Positions 48,941-60,562 of a DNA stretch of 64,000 nt are shown piece after piece (position 1 is the stretch's first letter; each line of letters starts with the position of its first letter). Under the pieces are notes generated by a model. It made no database searches and was not told the origin of the DNA. It saw nothing but the letters and a program-made list of their open reading frames with translations. The position numbers and the translations under genes were made by a program. The DNA is from Fratercula arctica (lineage: Eukaryota; Chordata; Aves; Charadriiformes; Alcidae), in the NCBI GenBank assembly GCA_947846985.1, contig CANTUZ010000002.1, positions 128,736,889-128,800,888 on the forward strand, in the 5' to 3' direction.

Positions 48941-49575
48941 TTCTTATATCATTAATGAGCATTAAAAACACCTCAGTGGTTTCAAGGTGGAACTTGGTAA
49001 ATGCAGTAAGGAGAATAATATGTGATTATGTACATATTATGTCAGTATGTACTGCCTGGAAAATGGAATCCATTATTCACCCATCAGTCCTGTGTGTCCT
49101 CAAAAACTGGCTAAATCATAAGCCCTTTAACTTAACAAAAAAAAGTAATGACTTTTACTTTACTTTTTGCTTTCCAGATCTATCTTGTTCTCAGACATGT
49201 CTTCCAAAGTTTGAGGGCTGCAATCCTACTTTATTTTCTGATAAAATTCTTATTTCTCAAATAATAACAGTACTTCAGCAACAGGGTCTAAGAATTAGAA
49301 GTCTGGCTTCTAATAACACCCCAAAACCTAGCAAATTCTGCAGTCAGAAAAGCCAAGAGGCTTCAGTCAGACAGTTCTCCCCTGAGACCTTCTGATGACA
49401 AGGAACAGACAGCTAACAGAGAGCTTTTTTTATGCCTCTCCATAAATCCCTGACGTGCACACATTTTAAACACTTGTGTGCCATCCTGTTTCTCCCTCCC
49501 TCATGTCAAGAAGGATAATGTAGCAACAATGTTTGGGGAAGGATGCTCTGGGATTTGGAAAGGCACCCATCCATG
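48941..49575. other. Open 146-codon frame and unique DNA, no gene recognised
   Basis: A plus-strand frame at 48955-49395 spans 146 codons. Its composition is rich in Ser, Asn, Ile and Lys, as expected for AT-rich chance sequence. I see no domain, signal peptide or membrane segment. It lies between two CR1 fossils, and no splice or promoter signal supports it. Confidence 0.4.
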
Positions 49576-49579
49576 CAAG

Positions 49580-49835
49580 ATGCAATGAATTAGGATTGGA
49601 CTCTTCAGCCTGACAAGACATGACTAAGGAAGCATATCACGGATATGTATGAAATACGCAGAAGGTGCGTATGGATCAATTGCTTACTGTTTCTTCCAGT
49701 AAAAAGAAAAGAAAAAGGATGTTAAGTGAAGCTAGAACGTGACAGGTTCTACACAGAAACAGTGGAGGCTGGTTTACCAGTAGCACGCAGTCAAGCTGTG
49801 TAACTCCTTGCCTCAGGATGCTGCCAGGCTGGGCT
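49580..49835 (+). mobile_element. Ancient CR1/L3-like LINE 3' fragment
   Basis: Landmarks in order are GGACTCTTCAGCCTGACAAG (about 49598-49617), an ATGACTAAGGAAGCATATCA segment, a GTTTCTTCCAGTAAAA..GTTAAGTGAAGCTAG block (about 49688-49735) and TGTGTAACTCCTTGCCTCAGG (about 49797-49817). This follows the C-terminal ORF2 and 3' order of old CR1/L3 elements. It overlaps in homology with the end of the remnant at 47.8-48.9 kb, so it is a second insertion and not a continuation. It is heavily decayed. Confidence 0.6.
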
Positions 49836-52800
49836 CAGAAAATCTCTGAGCTGCCTGCTGCTGGAGATGAGCCGAGTATCCTGGAGAAGTATCATTAAAG
49901 CTCGATCTGATCTTACACTTTCCCAGTCTTCGCTGCTGCCAGCATCAGCTGGGTGAGGTGGAGTTTTGTTTTGACCTGATACTTTTCTTACATTAACTCT
50001 GGTAAAAGCTGGAAAGGGTAGTTCAGCTTTGGAGCTCGCCAAGGAGTCTGGTCCACAGCAAGTCTGTGTACTGATGTGACCATAGGTCTTCTGCAAGCTG
50101 TGCAGCAAGAAAAACAAGGATTATTCCCTTTCTGACTGCCCCACAGGCAGCCAGCTGATGCTGCCTGAAGATGCAGCAAAACCCAAGCAACACAGTCTCT
50201 TTTCAAAACCCTTCTGGATAAATTCAGAAATTGGCCTAGAGAAGGGCATTTCAACAGGGTCTGGAGCAATGACCAACCAGGGTTTCTTCCTATTTCCAGC
50301 ATGCTGCCATTCTTTGTTAAGATGGCATCCTTTACAAGTGGGATCACCTGTATACTATCTCAGCTGCTTCCTTCCCTGGCAGAATCAGCTCTAATTCTTG
50401 CTTTTTTCTGCCTCTCAAGCCCCACAAAACCAAGTTAGGGGGGAGCTGCGCTGCAACTAATTGGAAGGAAATTCGTCCTCCTATTTTGTTGCAAATAGAA
50501 TTGTTCCAGCCAGCTTCTCACATGCAATGCTGGTGAATACGTGTGACAGAGCAGGTTGAGCCTTTAACTGGTGATTATTCACAAGAAACAGAAGACTTGG
50601 CTTGCATTTCAGAGGGCAGGCTGTGCTTCCAGGGCTTTGTAGGAAGAGAAAAAAAATGAACCGTTTACTTGCAAGTTGAACATACTTTATGTGGAAATTA
50701 TGGGGAGATAATCAGTGTGAAATCCCATGCCATGGTTTTCAGAATAAAACCACAATTTAAATTAATTAGGAGAAAGCCGACTGTACCTTTGTCTTATTCT
50801 CTAACAGCAACACTCTTGCTGTTTTCTCAGTATTTTTAAGCTATAGGATTTATGATGCACTCGGGTTTTGTTTTGGGGTTTTTTTTGGCATTACATGAGT
50901 AGGAAGAGTTTGATCTTCTTTATCTCTTTTTTCTTTTCATCTTTTCTGTCTATCAAGCAATATAAAATGGTGACTCAGTGGAAAGATGTTTATTTATGAC
51001 ATCTTCCCATAGGTCCAATAAATGTAGTTTCAATAGTATTTGACAGTTTTGACTTTGAAGATGGCCATTATCTCCAAGAAGTGGAGACAGGACACTTTGT
51101 TAAGTGCCTTTGAGAAATTTCAAAAGAAGATGCAAGCTTTACGTCCTTATTTTAGCGTTCAAACACCAGACACAGATTGCCATCCATTTACTTAAAGCCA
51201 TAGCTGGCAATTTATGCAGAAAGGTTCCCCTTTTTTTGTCATAACATTTGCAGTTGCCAAGATGTACACCTGTTAGTTTGCTTGATCCTTGGAGCATAGG
51301 AGTTGATTTTCCATGCATGTTTAAAAAATCATCAGCTTGGAGACCAAAACTAATCAGGCAACCGTTTTGGTTCCAGTGCACCAAGCTTTCATGACTATCT
51401 GTTATACAACTGTTTTTAACTGGGACGTTTACCCAGCATAGAAATTGGGAGCTACTGTAAAACTCTTCTATCAATAGCAATGTTTGAAATATGTGCCTTG
51501 GCCTCCTGCTGTTCAAGCATTGCAAATTGTCAAATTATATGTAACAGACTGATCGTGATTTGTCTTTTTCATGACAGTGAAAAGTGTTTTTCCTCACCCT
51601 GGGGGAAAAAAAGCATTCAACTACATTGAGAGGTTGTTCTAATCCCATTTAGCTGTTATTTTGCAAAATGTTAGTTTGTTTTAACAGGCAGCTATAAATT
51701 CCTCCCAAGATAGTATTCTATAACTGACATAGGTCTTTTCCATATTAATACAATTTTGTGTAAATTTTATAAAAATTCTGTGACTGCAGAGCCTACCTGG
51801 TGACTTGTATTAAAGAATGTTTTTATCTATTAAGCTACAGGAAAATTAAAATATGTTTTATAGTTATTGCCTGTGCTGGTGTCCTGCAAAGAGAAGCCAT
51901 TCAGCGACAGCTACATGATACCTCACTTCACCTTTGGAGGAACAGCTGTGGTGGAAAATACTTGTGGTGTGAACGGTGCATTCCAGTGTGAATGTATTGA
52001 ACACTGGGGATAACTGTGCTGAAGGCATATTTGGGTACCGCAGTTGCATATATGCAGCACAGGCATTGCTTCTTAGGCATGATTATTCATCACATCATGA
52101 CTGTGTTATAGCTGTTAGAAAATATTCTCCTCTTTTCATCACAGTGTAGGATAGACAACATCTGTTAAAAAGATCCTAAAATAGAGCTGGTGCAATATGT
52201 AAAGAGTTTTTAGAAAAAGAAAACAGGAACAAAGAAACTGCATGCGCAATTTTTCAAACGAATACAAGGATCATAATTTTCTGTACCGGTTAGGTAGTGG
52301 AACCAAATCTAGTGCTCCATTAAAAAAAAAAATAGATATCTCAAAACCTCATTACCCACTGTTGCTGGCACGTAGCACAAAAAGTAGTAGGTAGGATGTA
52401 GTAGGTAGGATGGAACAATATTAAAAATAGACCCTTAGAATTTTTGTTGAAAAACACCTGTTCAGGATCACATTTTTAAATAACTCATTGAATTATCTAA
52501 GCATACTATTTGCTGACATCTTAATTAGATAATTATATCTTAATTATTCATTGTCCATAATCCACAGCTGCCTGTAGCTGAAACTCAGCAATTGTGGCTA
52601 ATCACGTATTCTGTAATGAATCTTGAGTGAGAGTCAACAGCACTCCGTTTCAAATTGACCAGTGTAAGAGTAATTTCCAACATGACTAATATCTAATATT
52701 CCCAGTTCTTCTTGGATCTGTTTTACAGGTCGCCCTTCATTTAGATTAATCTATATTTTCTTCTGTATCTATACAGATGGATGTACTTATATATGAGAAA

Positions 52801-53220
52801 TAATGCAAAAAAAAAAAAAGGCAAAAATGAGAATGAAAATCTCTTGGAAATTCAAGAACAGTATTAGTAATACTGAAAACATGCTGTTTAGCGTGAAACT
52901 GATGTAATTTAGACTGACATGTTTGTCAATAATATTGCTCTTTTTACAACCCCTAATGAGTATTTATAATGATCACACTACAAATATAGTATACTACGAT
53001 GAGTACACATAATATTTTGAGAAATCAATCTGGTATTGGCTCTAGTTAGCTTGCTCTAGGTGTAGCTGTCTATGTTCATTACCTGGTCATTCGTAAGCTA
53101 CTTTCATCAATTTTCCTTTTGTGTTGCTTTTTTGAAACTCTCATTGTGTCACCAAGCTTCCTTTTACAGTTTTGGGAGTCTAAAATATGACAATTGACCA
53201 ACCTCCCTATGCCATCATCC
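49836..53220. other. Unique AT-rich DNA, no gene recognised
   Basis: No repeat family or coding exon is recognisable. A 14-bp unit TAGTAGGTAGGATG occurs twice in exact tandem at 52385-52412. Overlapping minus-strand frames at 49791-50347 show no domain. Confidence 0.5.
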
Positions 53221-53640
53221 TTGACGTGCTAGTTATTGCACTCTAGTGTGCAGCGTACCTAGCCCCGCTTCGCCAGGGCCCCACATACCGTCACTTGGGT
53301 TTGTGTAGCTGAAAGAGGACCCCCCCAGGAGTGATTCCCAAACTGCCATGCAGCATTACACTCATACAACAGAGAGATGCTTATAAACCTTGCTGTCATT
53401 TTCTAGCCTTGCTAGTTGGTCTATCACTTGGAAAGGGGATTTGATGAGACGATGAGGAGACAGTTGCAGGAGACCCAACCAGCCCGCTGGGGAAGCACTC
53501 GGAAATGCTGATGCATTTCTGACACCTGCATCCGCTAGTTATCAGTGGAGGAAGGCTTCGCTTGACTGGGTTCAGCCTGACCACACGTAATCACAAGTCA
53601 GAGCAGTTTTCATCTGCTGTCACTTGGCGCACCGCTTGTT
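53221..53640. promoter_or_regulatory. Locally CpG-enriched patch
   Basis: Thirteen CpG dinucleotides occur in these 420 bases, clustered at 53224-53290 and 53450-53635, against a very CpG-poor background. The density is well below a canonical CpG island. It may be an eroded island, an enhancer or an unrecognised old repeat. I see no exon, TATA box or splice pair that would define a promoter. Confidence 0.2.
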
Positions 53641-56600
53641 AAGCTCTTATCAAAGCACAGTGTTGAAAAATAGTAGAACTGTCACTAGAGACATAGCGTG
53701 TTCTACAAGGAAAATTCATTTGACCAAGCTTAAAGGGAAAGTATTTTTAAATTATAATGCATATGACCTTTAATAGTTCCTGTACAACAGCAGTTACAAC
53801 TGGTCTATTGTGTAAAAGTAACTACGTGCACTTATTCATGTCCTCCTACCTGTGCTTGCTCTTCTTGCCAAGAATGCAAAATGCTGCTCTAATCAGATGG
53901 TGAACCAGGTCCTCACCTGCTGTGAAAGACTTCTCAGGTGGAGACTAAGCTTTACATTAACCAGTCTGTTCTCTTTGGGAAAAAATCCCAGCTACCTCTT
54001 TGGGATTATTTTAAGTGTCCATCAGGCCCACTGACTGCCACTATGGCCCAGAGTATAGTTTGATTTAGAGAAAGAGTAATGCCAAAAGTCTGTAAATTTA
54101 TAAACATACTTCACGTAAACTCTCCACTGTGAGAACTCAGGTGATAGGGAAAAAAGTCCTCTTCAAATGGAAGATGTTGTTTGTTCTATTTCAGGGCAGG
54201 TGGTAGGGAATGCTCCTGAGGAGATAAAAATGGCTTTTATTTCCTTTCTCAATGCAGAAGATCAAAAGAAAAGTAGGCAACTGCCAGATTTAATGAGCCA
54301 TGCTGAAGGGCTGCATCCTGACGAAATTGATGCATCATTTATAAAGTACTTCGTAGGAAAATGATTTAGCGAATCACATATCACTTTGATGTCTTGTAAC
54401 ACTCCTGCTTATTAATATTTATGCAATGAATTTAGCAGTTACAAATGACAAAATCATGCATGCCAGTGGCTGGAAGAACACGTTGTGGGATCACTGGTGT
54501 GGAATGGTTACAAACAGAAGAGTTGGGAAGAATTGGTATACACCGCAGGTTTTGGGACCTGAGTACGCATCCTTGACTAGGACCCAAATAAATGTCACTC
54601 AGTGTGGTGGAGAGAGGGAGATGTCAAGGTCCCTGTCAGGCTGTATGCTGCTTTTGAATGATCTGCTCTGCTCATTCCAGCTGGGGCTAAAAGGCTCTGA
54701 GCAGAGACCTATCAAGCCTGCTCTTGCCAGAAGCACAGGGCCCTGCGATGCAGATCTGCTGCGGAAGGAAACGAAGAACTAAATTATGTCGCTCCACCAG
54801 ACTTCTGTATAGGGGCACGAGTACTCCCAAATCACCTGCGTAGCTGCACAGGTCTTATTTCCAAAGACAGTGTTGTCTTTTGTTCCTGCTTCTTGGGCTT
54901 CCTACTGCATTGTAGGAAGATGGAAAATGTCTGAAACAGCATGTGGGATGAGAGAATAAACACAGAGCTGCAACAGTTGTTTCTTGTAATGGCTGGAGGA
55001 GCCTTATGTGCTGATGGCAAGTATTTCCTCAGCAAAGACAGAGAATACCTCTTTCAGTAAAAAAGAAAGCGTGATAGCCTACCACCTTTTTTCAGTAGGG
55101 ACGTCGGTCTTCTGTAAGTGTACCAAGTTACTTAGTCCCATATACCAATGGAGGTGGGCTCATTCCAGTGCAAGGTCTGCAGTTTTGTAGCGCAAGACCA
55201 GTAGTTTTCAATCTTTTCCTTGAGACATGGTACTCCAGAGTACTCAGATCTAGGTCTCAGGTTTCTCAGGTATTGCAGTGGCTCAGACATTTTCCTCAGA
55301 TTTCCATCCAACTCTAGGAACTCTGGCCTCTGGCTTAACATCTTCAAGCATAATTTGGCAAGCACGCAATGAATATAACCTTAGTCAAATAATTTCTTAA
55401 CCATAGACACTTTGCTATTAAAAAGGCACAAATGAGTCAGAGGGCTCTGGAAAAACATACAATCCCTGAGGCAGAGCCTTGCTTGACCTATTCTCCATCT
55501 TTCCATAACTAGCATTTCAGGCTGGGCAAAGTTCCTCTTTGTCTTCCCCAGCAATGGCATGCTTAAAATAGCACCTTGTATACATGGTCTTGCTTCTCCA
55601 TCTTCTGTTTCCATATACCCTGATTGAGGACCTGTAGGCATACAAGCTGTACTGTTTGGTGCAGCAATTAAATGCAACTGTTTGATTCCCAGTCTCTCTG
55701 GATGGCTTTGTCATTCACTGTAGCTCTAAAGCATTCATCCTGGGCAGAAAAGCTGTCTAAAGTATCTCACAGCACCCTGCTTTGTCTTCAAGTGGACAGG
55801 AGTCCACCATATAATAGAAAGAAGTAAAGTTCCTACTTGGAGCCAGAAATATCCTAGCCTGTCATGGAAGAAATCGGGCACTGGTTTGTGTCTGGATTCA
55901 CAGGGCATCGCTGACGTTTGCTCTTGCACTCATGGCTCTTCACCAAGGTACTCAGTTTTGTGTAAAATTTAGCTGGAACTAAATGTACTGACAATCCTAG
56001 TGTGACAAGTTCCCAAACTTGGTTTTGGTAGCACTGCATCACTTCCCTGCATAAGGAATAGCTTAAGAGGGACTCTTCCCTCATTGTTTTTGTACTTTGC
56101 CCGAGGATAGAAAAGTATTACCTTACTCCTCCTCCCTTAGCGAATATGGGGGTTTATATCTTCCTTGGAAGCATCTAGTTGCTGTTGGAGACAGCTTAAT
56201 AAACATTTTTTTCATTTCCTGTGGTCTGCACTACATTCCCTTGGAAAAAGGGGAAAGCAAGCTCTCATACAAAAAGCTCTAGGTTGTTCGCTACAAAAAC
56301 ACAGGGAGATGATTCTTTTGACCCCCTCTGGCAGCCTGCTCTTTACTGATGCTGCCATTTTCTATACTTCTGAAAAACTCTTTCAACAAGTTAAAATCTC
56401 ACATGGTTTGCCTGCACGCTCTAATGGAAAGACAAATATGACCATTTTTTTCTTAGCATGTAGCGTGAAAATAGACAAGATCATTGGGATTTATGTGGAG
56501 AAATGTGGCTGGCTTCTAGTATTGGATTGTAAAATGCAATTTAGGATCACTAAGAACAAATACGTATTTTTAAAATCTGATTAAGTGCTTATTTTTGAAG

Positions 56601-59600
56601 GTGAAACATAGGAAGTGATAATTAAAACCATTTTTTACATTTTTTTACTTACAGCATTTGCCATTTCAGAGGGAGCAGTTACTGTGCAGATGTGAATTTG
56701 TCTCATCATGAAATTACGTTACAGGAACAGGAGAATACTAAGATCTAAAAGACTGTGTATGATAAATTTTCTGTAGATTCTGAGGAACTAGGAGTATCTG
56801 CACAGAATCCTACTGATTTGGGGTATAATAGTAGACTTCCACAAGTCATTAGTCTTCCACAACCCAGTCCAGGGAGAAAACATGTAACTTAAGCATTTTT
56901 TTATTCAGTTTGGTATAACTAGAATTTCTGATGAGCTAATTTGCTTTTGCACATGCTTTTAGTGGCTTACATGAATTTCACGTAAAGCACAGAGGGGAAG
57001 AACAAGGCCCTGAAATGGCCCAACCTGCAACCAAAATGTGCATCTAAAGATCTAGAAATGTAGGAAACGCTGTGAATTTCTGACCTAGAGATCAAAACCA
57101 GTCCAGACCTAAGGAACAATGGGAAAGCTCCTCTAGCCATTCTTTACTGTTACATGGCATACTGCCTGGGAACTCTTTTCCCTGACTATTTTCTAATTAG
57201 AAATTCAGTTCAGATGTGATCAGTGCAGAGGCTTCAGCAGAGGTAAATAATGCTGAATGAGTGAAGCACTGCTTGCTAGGCCTTTATTATTCCCACACAG
57301 AGCCTCTGCATAAGCCAGACGGTACAAAATTACTGCATTTCAGTATTCTTGAGGAGAGGAAACAAGGCATGGATTGCCATTACCTGAGCCATATTACAGA
57401 TATTTTAGAGATACATTAGACACAACATCCTCTGCGGAGATTAATGATGAAATGTACAAAGGGCTCTTCCTCAGTGCACGTGAATATGACTGGGATGCAG
57501 GAATCAGGTCTGTTATTTGGATCTCAGCATCTCAGCTAAAGATTACTTTTTTCTGGCTGTATGACAAGAATACTGATCTAATATTCAATGGGCTATAGAT
57601 ATTACTGGAGAGCACAGAGACTGCTTTAACAGGCATAGATGCAAATCTGGGATCAATAATGCAACATATATCCCAATCTATGACAATTTCTTCTATTTTC
57701 CTGATACTTATCTTATTCCACTGCAGACAGGGAAATCGTATTCAACTCTATTTTGGCAGATGGCAGGGAAAGAGAAGTATTTCTAGTGTGCATGATTGAT
57801 TGAGAAATACCATTATTTAGTGGGGTTTAGAGAAAAATAACTATATCTATTTAGATGTGGGCTTTTTTATAACCTAATTTCAGCAAAATCAGTATGAACA
57901 TAGTTTATTCAGAATGTCTTAATCATTTAATATTTCCCAGAAGAATCATTACAAGATAATACAAAAGTTTAACCTGCTACGAAGAAGGATTTTGATAACT
58001 TAATTTCAAGCACTGGTTGTTTAACAGATTTATTAAAAGCTCTTCACACTTCAGTAAACTTCATACATTGTGGCTTTCATTCATTTCCTCCTTGACAGGT
58101 CAAATGGGAATATGTAATGCTATTGGATATTTACCTTTACTCTTTCTGTTTTTCCTTTAAACAAAACAAGTATTATTGGCTTTTATTAAGACTTCTAAGT
58201 GAAAAAAATCTGATAGTACAATTCAGGCAGCACAGGAGTATGACACGCATCTCTGAATTCATTTGGAGATAAAGTACTTAAAACTGAAAGCTATTTAAAA
58301 ATATGTTTTATGTTAACAACCATATTTCCAGACCACAGTCATTTAATTATTACATCCAGTGTATTACGTCTAAGTAGTACAATTGTTCTTCTTTCACAGA
58401 AATGCATCAGGGCACAACATTTCTCAAAACTAAATTGTTCTTTCGCTAAAATTGTTCTGGCTAAAAAACAAATCTCTGTTAAAAAAATCTTTAAATAGTA
58501 CATAGGTTCACTCTTGAAAATAAGGGTTAGTAAGAAAAATACATAGCTGAGAAGCATATAACTTTTGCATTCTGTGTGAAACTAAATTATGTTTTTCCAT
58601 TTCCGTGTAATTCTATATTTATTTTCTTTTCTGAGCAGAGTGGTATTTTCCATACAAAATCTTACTGATCATTTTTAGAGAGCTTGTCTCATTTTACTGG
58701 ATAATGGTAGTAGTTACAAATCTCCTTAGTAAATAATGCATGTAATTGAATTCGATGCTGGTGTGTTTAGAAGAGCTCATGAAGATAAATATTTCTGGGG
58801 GAAACAAAGGATGTGAGATGTACTTTGTTTAGGTTTCACCTAACAGAGAATGGCACACATCTATTTCACTGTGTCCTTTGCTGAGATGCATGCAGAATAG
58901 ATATGCTCACATGAAGAGGTACCCAGTCATTCATGAGAAGGAAGAAATTGAATCTTACTCACGCCTTTTCTCCAGCTCCTACTTCTCACAGACACTCCTG
59001 TACTGGTCAGTAGCAACAAGAAGCTGTTGTCTTGTAAGAAGTCAATAGAAGAATCCAAAGTGAGAATCCTAGAAGATTATCTATCTTCACAAGTTATTTT
59101 TTGATTTTAAAATTGTTTAGGACAAAATGGAACTTTTCTAATACTTACGTAGGTTGTTTTATTTAATTAATGAAGCATATTACCATGTTACCTGACACCA
59201 AGGCATGGAGCTGTTCCTGTGGCAAATTGTTTCCCAGAATGGAGTAAATACTGTGGAGATTAAGTGTAAAACAAGCATCACATCTGGGGCCAAATTCAGA
59301 GACAGTGTCAGCTGGTATAAACCACACTTTGCTAAATTGCCTATGGTGCCTTATATTGATAAAATCTCAACCCCAGAAAGAAAGATTAAGAACACATGAG
59401 GAAGCATATATTAAAGGGTGTGGGTCTCATCCTCAATTATTCTTAAAGCAATTTACTTCTTAAGTCATTCTGGCAAGAGAAAGATGCCTGAAGGCATGTG
59501 GAAGTACCCCTTGCAATTTTCCCCTATACAGTGGGCTTTCTCAGTCAGGACAGAACTGAGAGAGTCAGTGTCAGACTGACAAACAATGTGTGGTATAGTG

Positions 59601-60390
59601 GTATAGATAATGGATATGCTGGTATGTGGCCAGACTGGCCTTTGCTTGTAAAGGATCCACAAGGAACCCGCAAGGAACAGAGCATGAAGCCAAGCAATGA
59701 TGAGGATATCACAGCTTTTACTAGAGGCAGGATAGCCCCACAAGATAGATCAAACTGAAGCAGTTTTAACTTCTCTAACATACCTTTACATCTAATCACA
59801 TAAGCATGATTTCCACTTTCCATCTCACAGGCTGGTTTACAGTGTCTTGGGATTCAGTTCCCTTCATCTGAAGGTGCTTCAGCCCACCTTGTTATCCTTC
59901 CTCTTGGCTGGGCCTTGAGGCCACAGCAACTCTAAACTATGCTCTTATTCCACACAGGAGGCAAATTAGTTTCTTTGAACATGTGATTAAGCTTCAGGGA
60001 TTTTATCACTCCTGTCAGATTCCTCTGGCCACTTAGAGACATGAAGAAATCTGAACTCGCAGCCTTTCCTTTGTATTACAGTTGCTGGAAGGTAGGGAAG
60101 TAACTTGGGTTAGTCTTTAGTATTGATCTATCTACCTCTAATTCTATGTCAGTGCTAAACAGATGTCATTTTGTTCTTTGTAACAAAAGAGGAGCTCTTT
60201 CACACAAAGCGACAGCATTTCCAGTGGACATACTGTTCTAGTTGGAAGTGAAGTTATACAGCATATCTTTTGGTAAGTTACTAAAGAGGATCCTAAGGAA
60301 TTTTTTTGCTAACTAGGCTCCAAAACCACACGTTATTTGATTTTAAGTGAAAGAGCAGAAAATAAAGTACAAAATTGATTCTTACTCTGC
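53641..60390. other. Unique AT-rich DNA, no gene recognised
   Basis: No supported gene or repeat family. A 65-codon frame at 54167-54364 has an acceptor-like TTCTATTTCAG at about 54184-54194 but no recognisable product. Frames at 56165-56584 and on both strands at 59465-59823 look like chance. Confidence 0.5.
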
Positions 60391-60391
60391 T

Positions 60392-60562
60392 GTCCAGAGA
60401 GGTGGTGGAGTCTCCGCCTCTGGAGACATTCAAAACCCGCCTGGACGCGTTCCTGCACAACCTGCTCTAGGTGACCCTGCTCTGGCAGGGGGGTTGGACT
60501 AGATGATCTCCAGAGGTCCCTTCCAACCCCTACCGTTCTGTGATTCTGTGATTCTGTCATTG
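60392..60562 (+). mobile_element. CR1 LINE, very short 3' end
   Basis: This is a strongly 5'-truncated CR1 that retains only the last ORF2 codons, a stop and the 3' UTR. It begins near GTCCAGAGAGGTGGTGGAG and contains GACATTCAAAACCCGCCTGG and GGTTGGACTAGATGATCTCC. It ends in GATTCTGT-type octamers at about 60535-60560. Over about 135 aligned bases it differs from the inner CR1 at 41.73-41.87 kb at about six positions by eye, so both belong to the same or sister subfamilies. It keeps CpGs that have become TpG or CpA in the other copy, so it may be little decayed. Confidence 0.93.

Noticed and set aside
56165..56584. 139-codon plus-strand open frame
   Set aside because: No recognisable family, it overlaps another frame in a different register, and its composition is ordinary.
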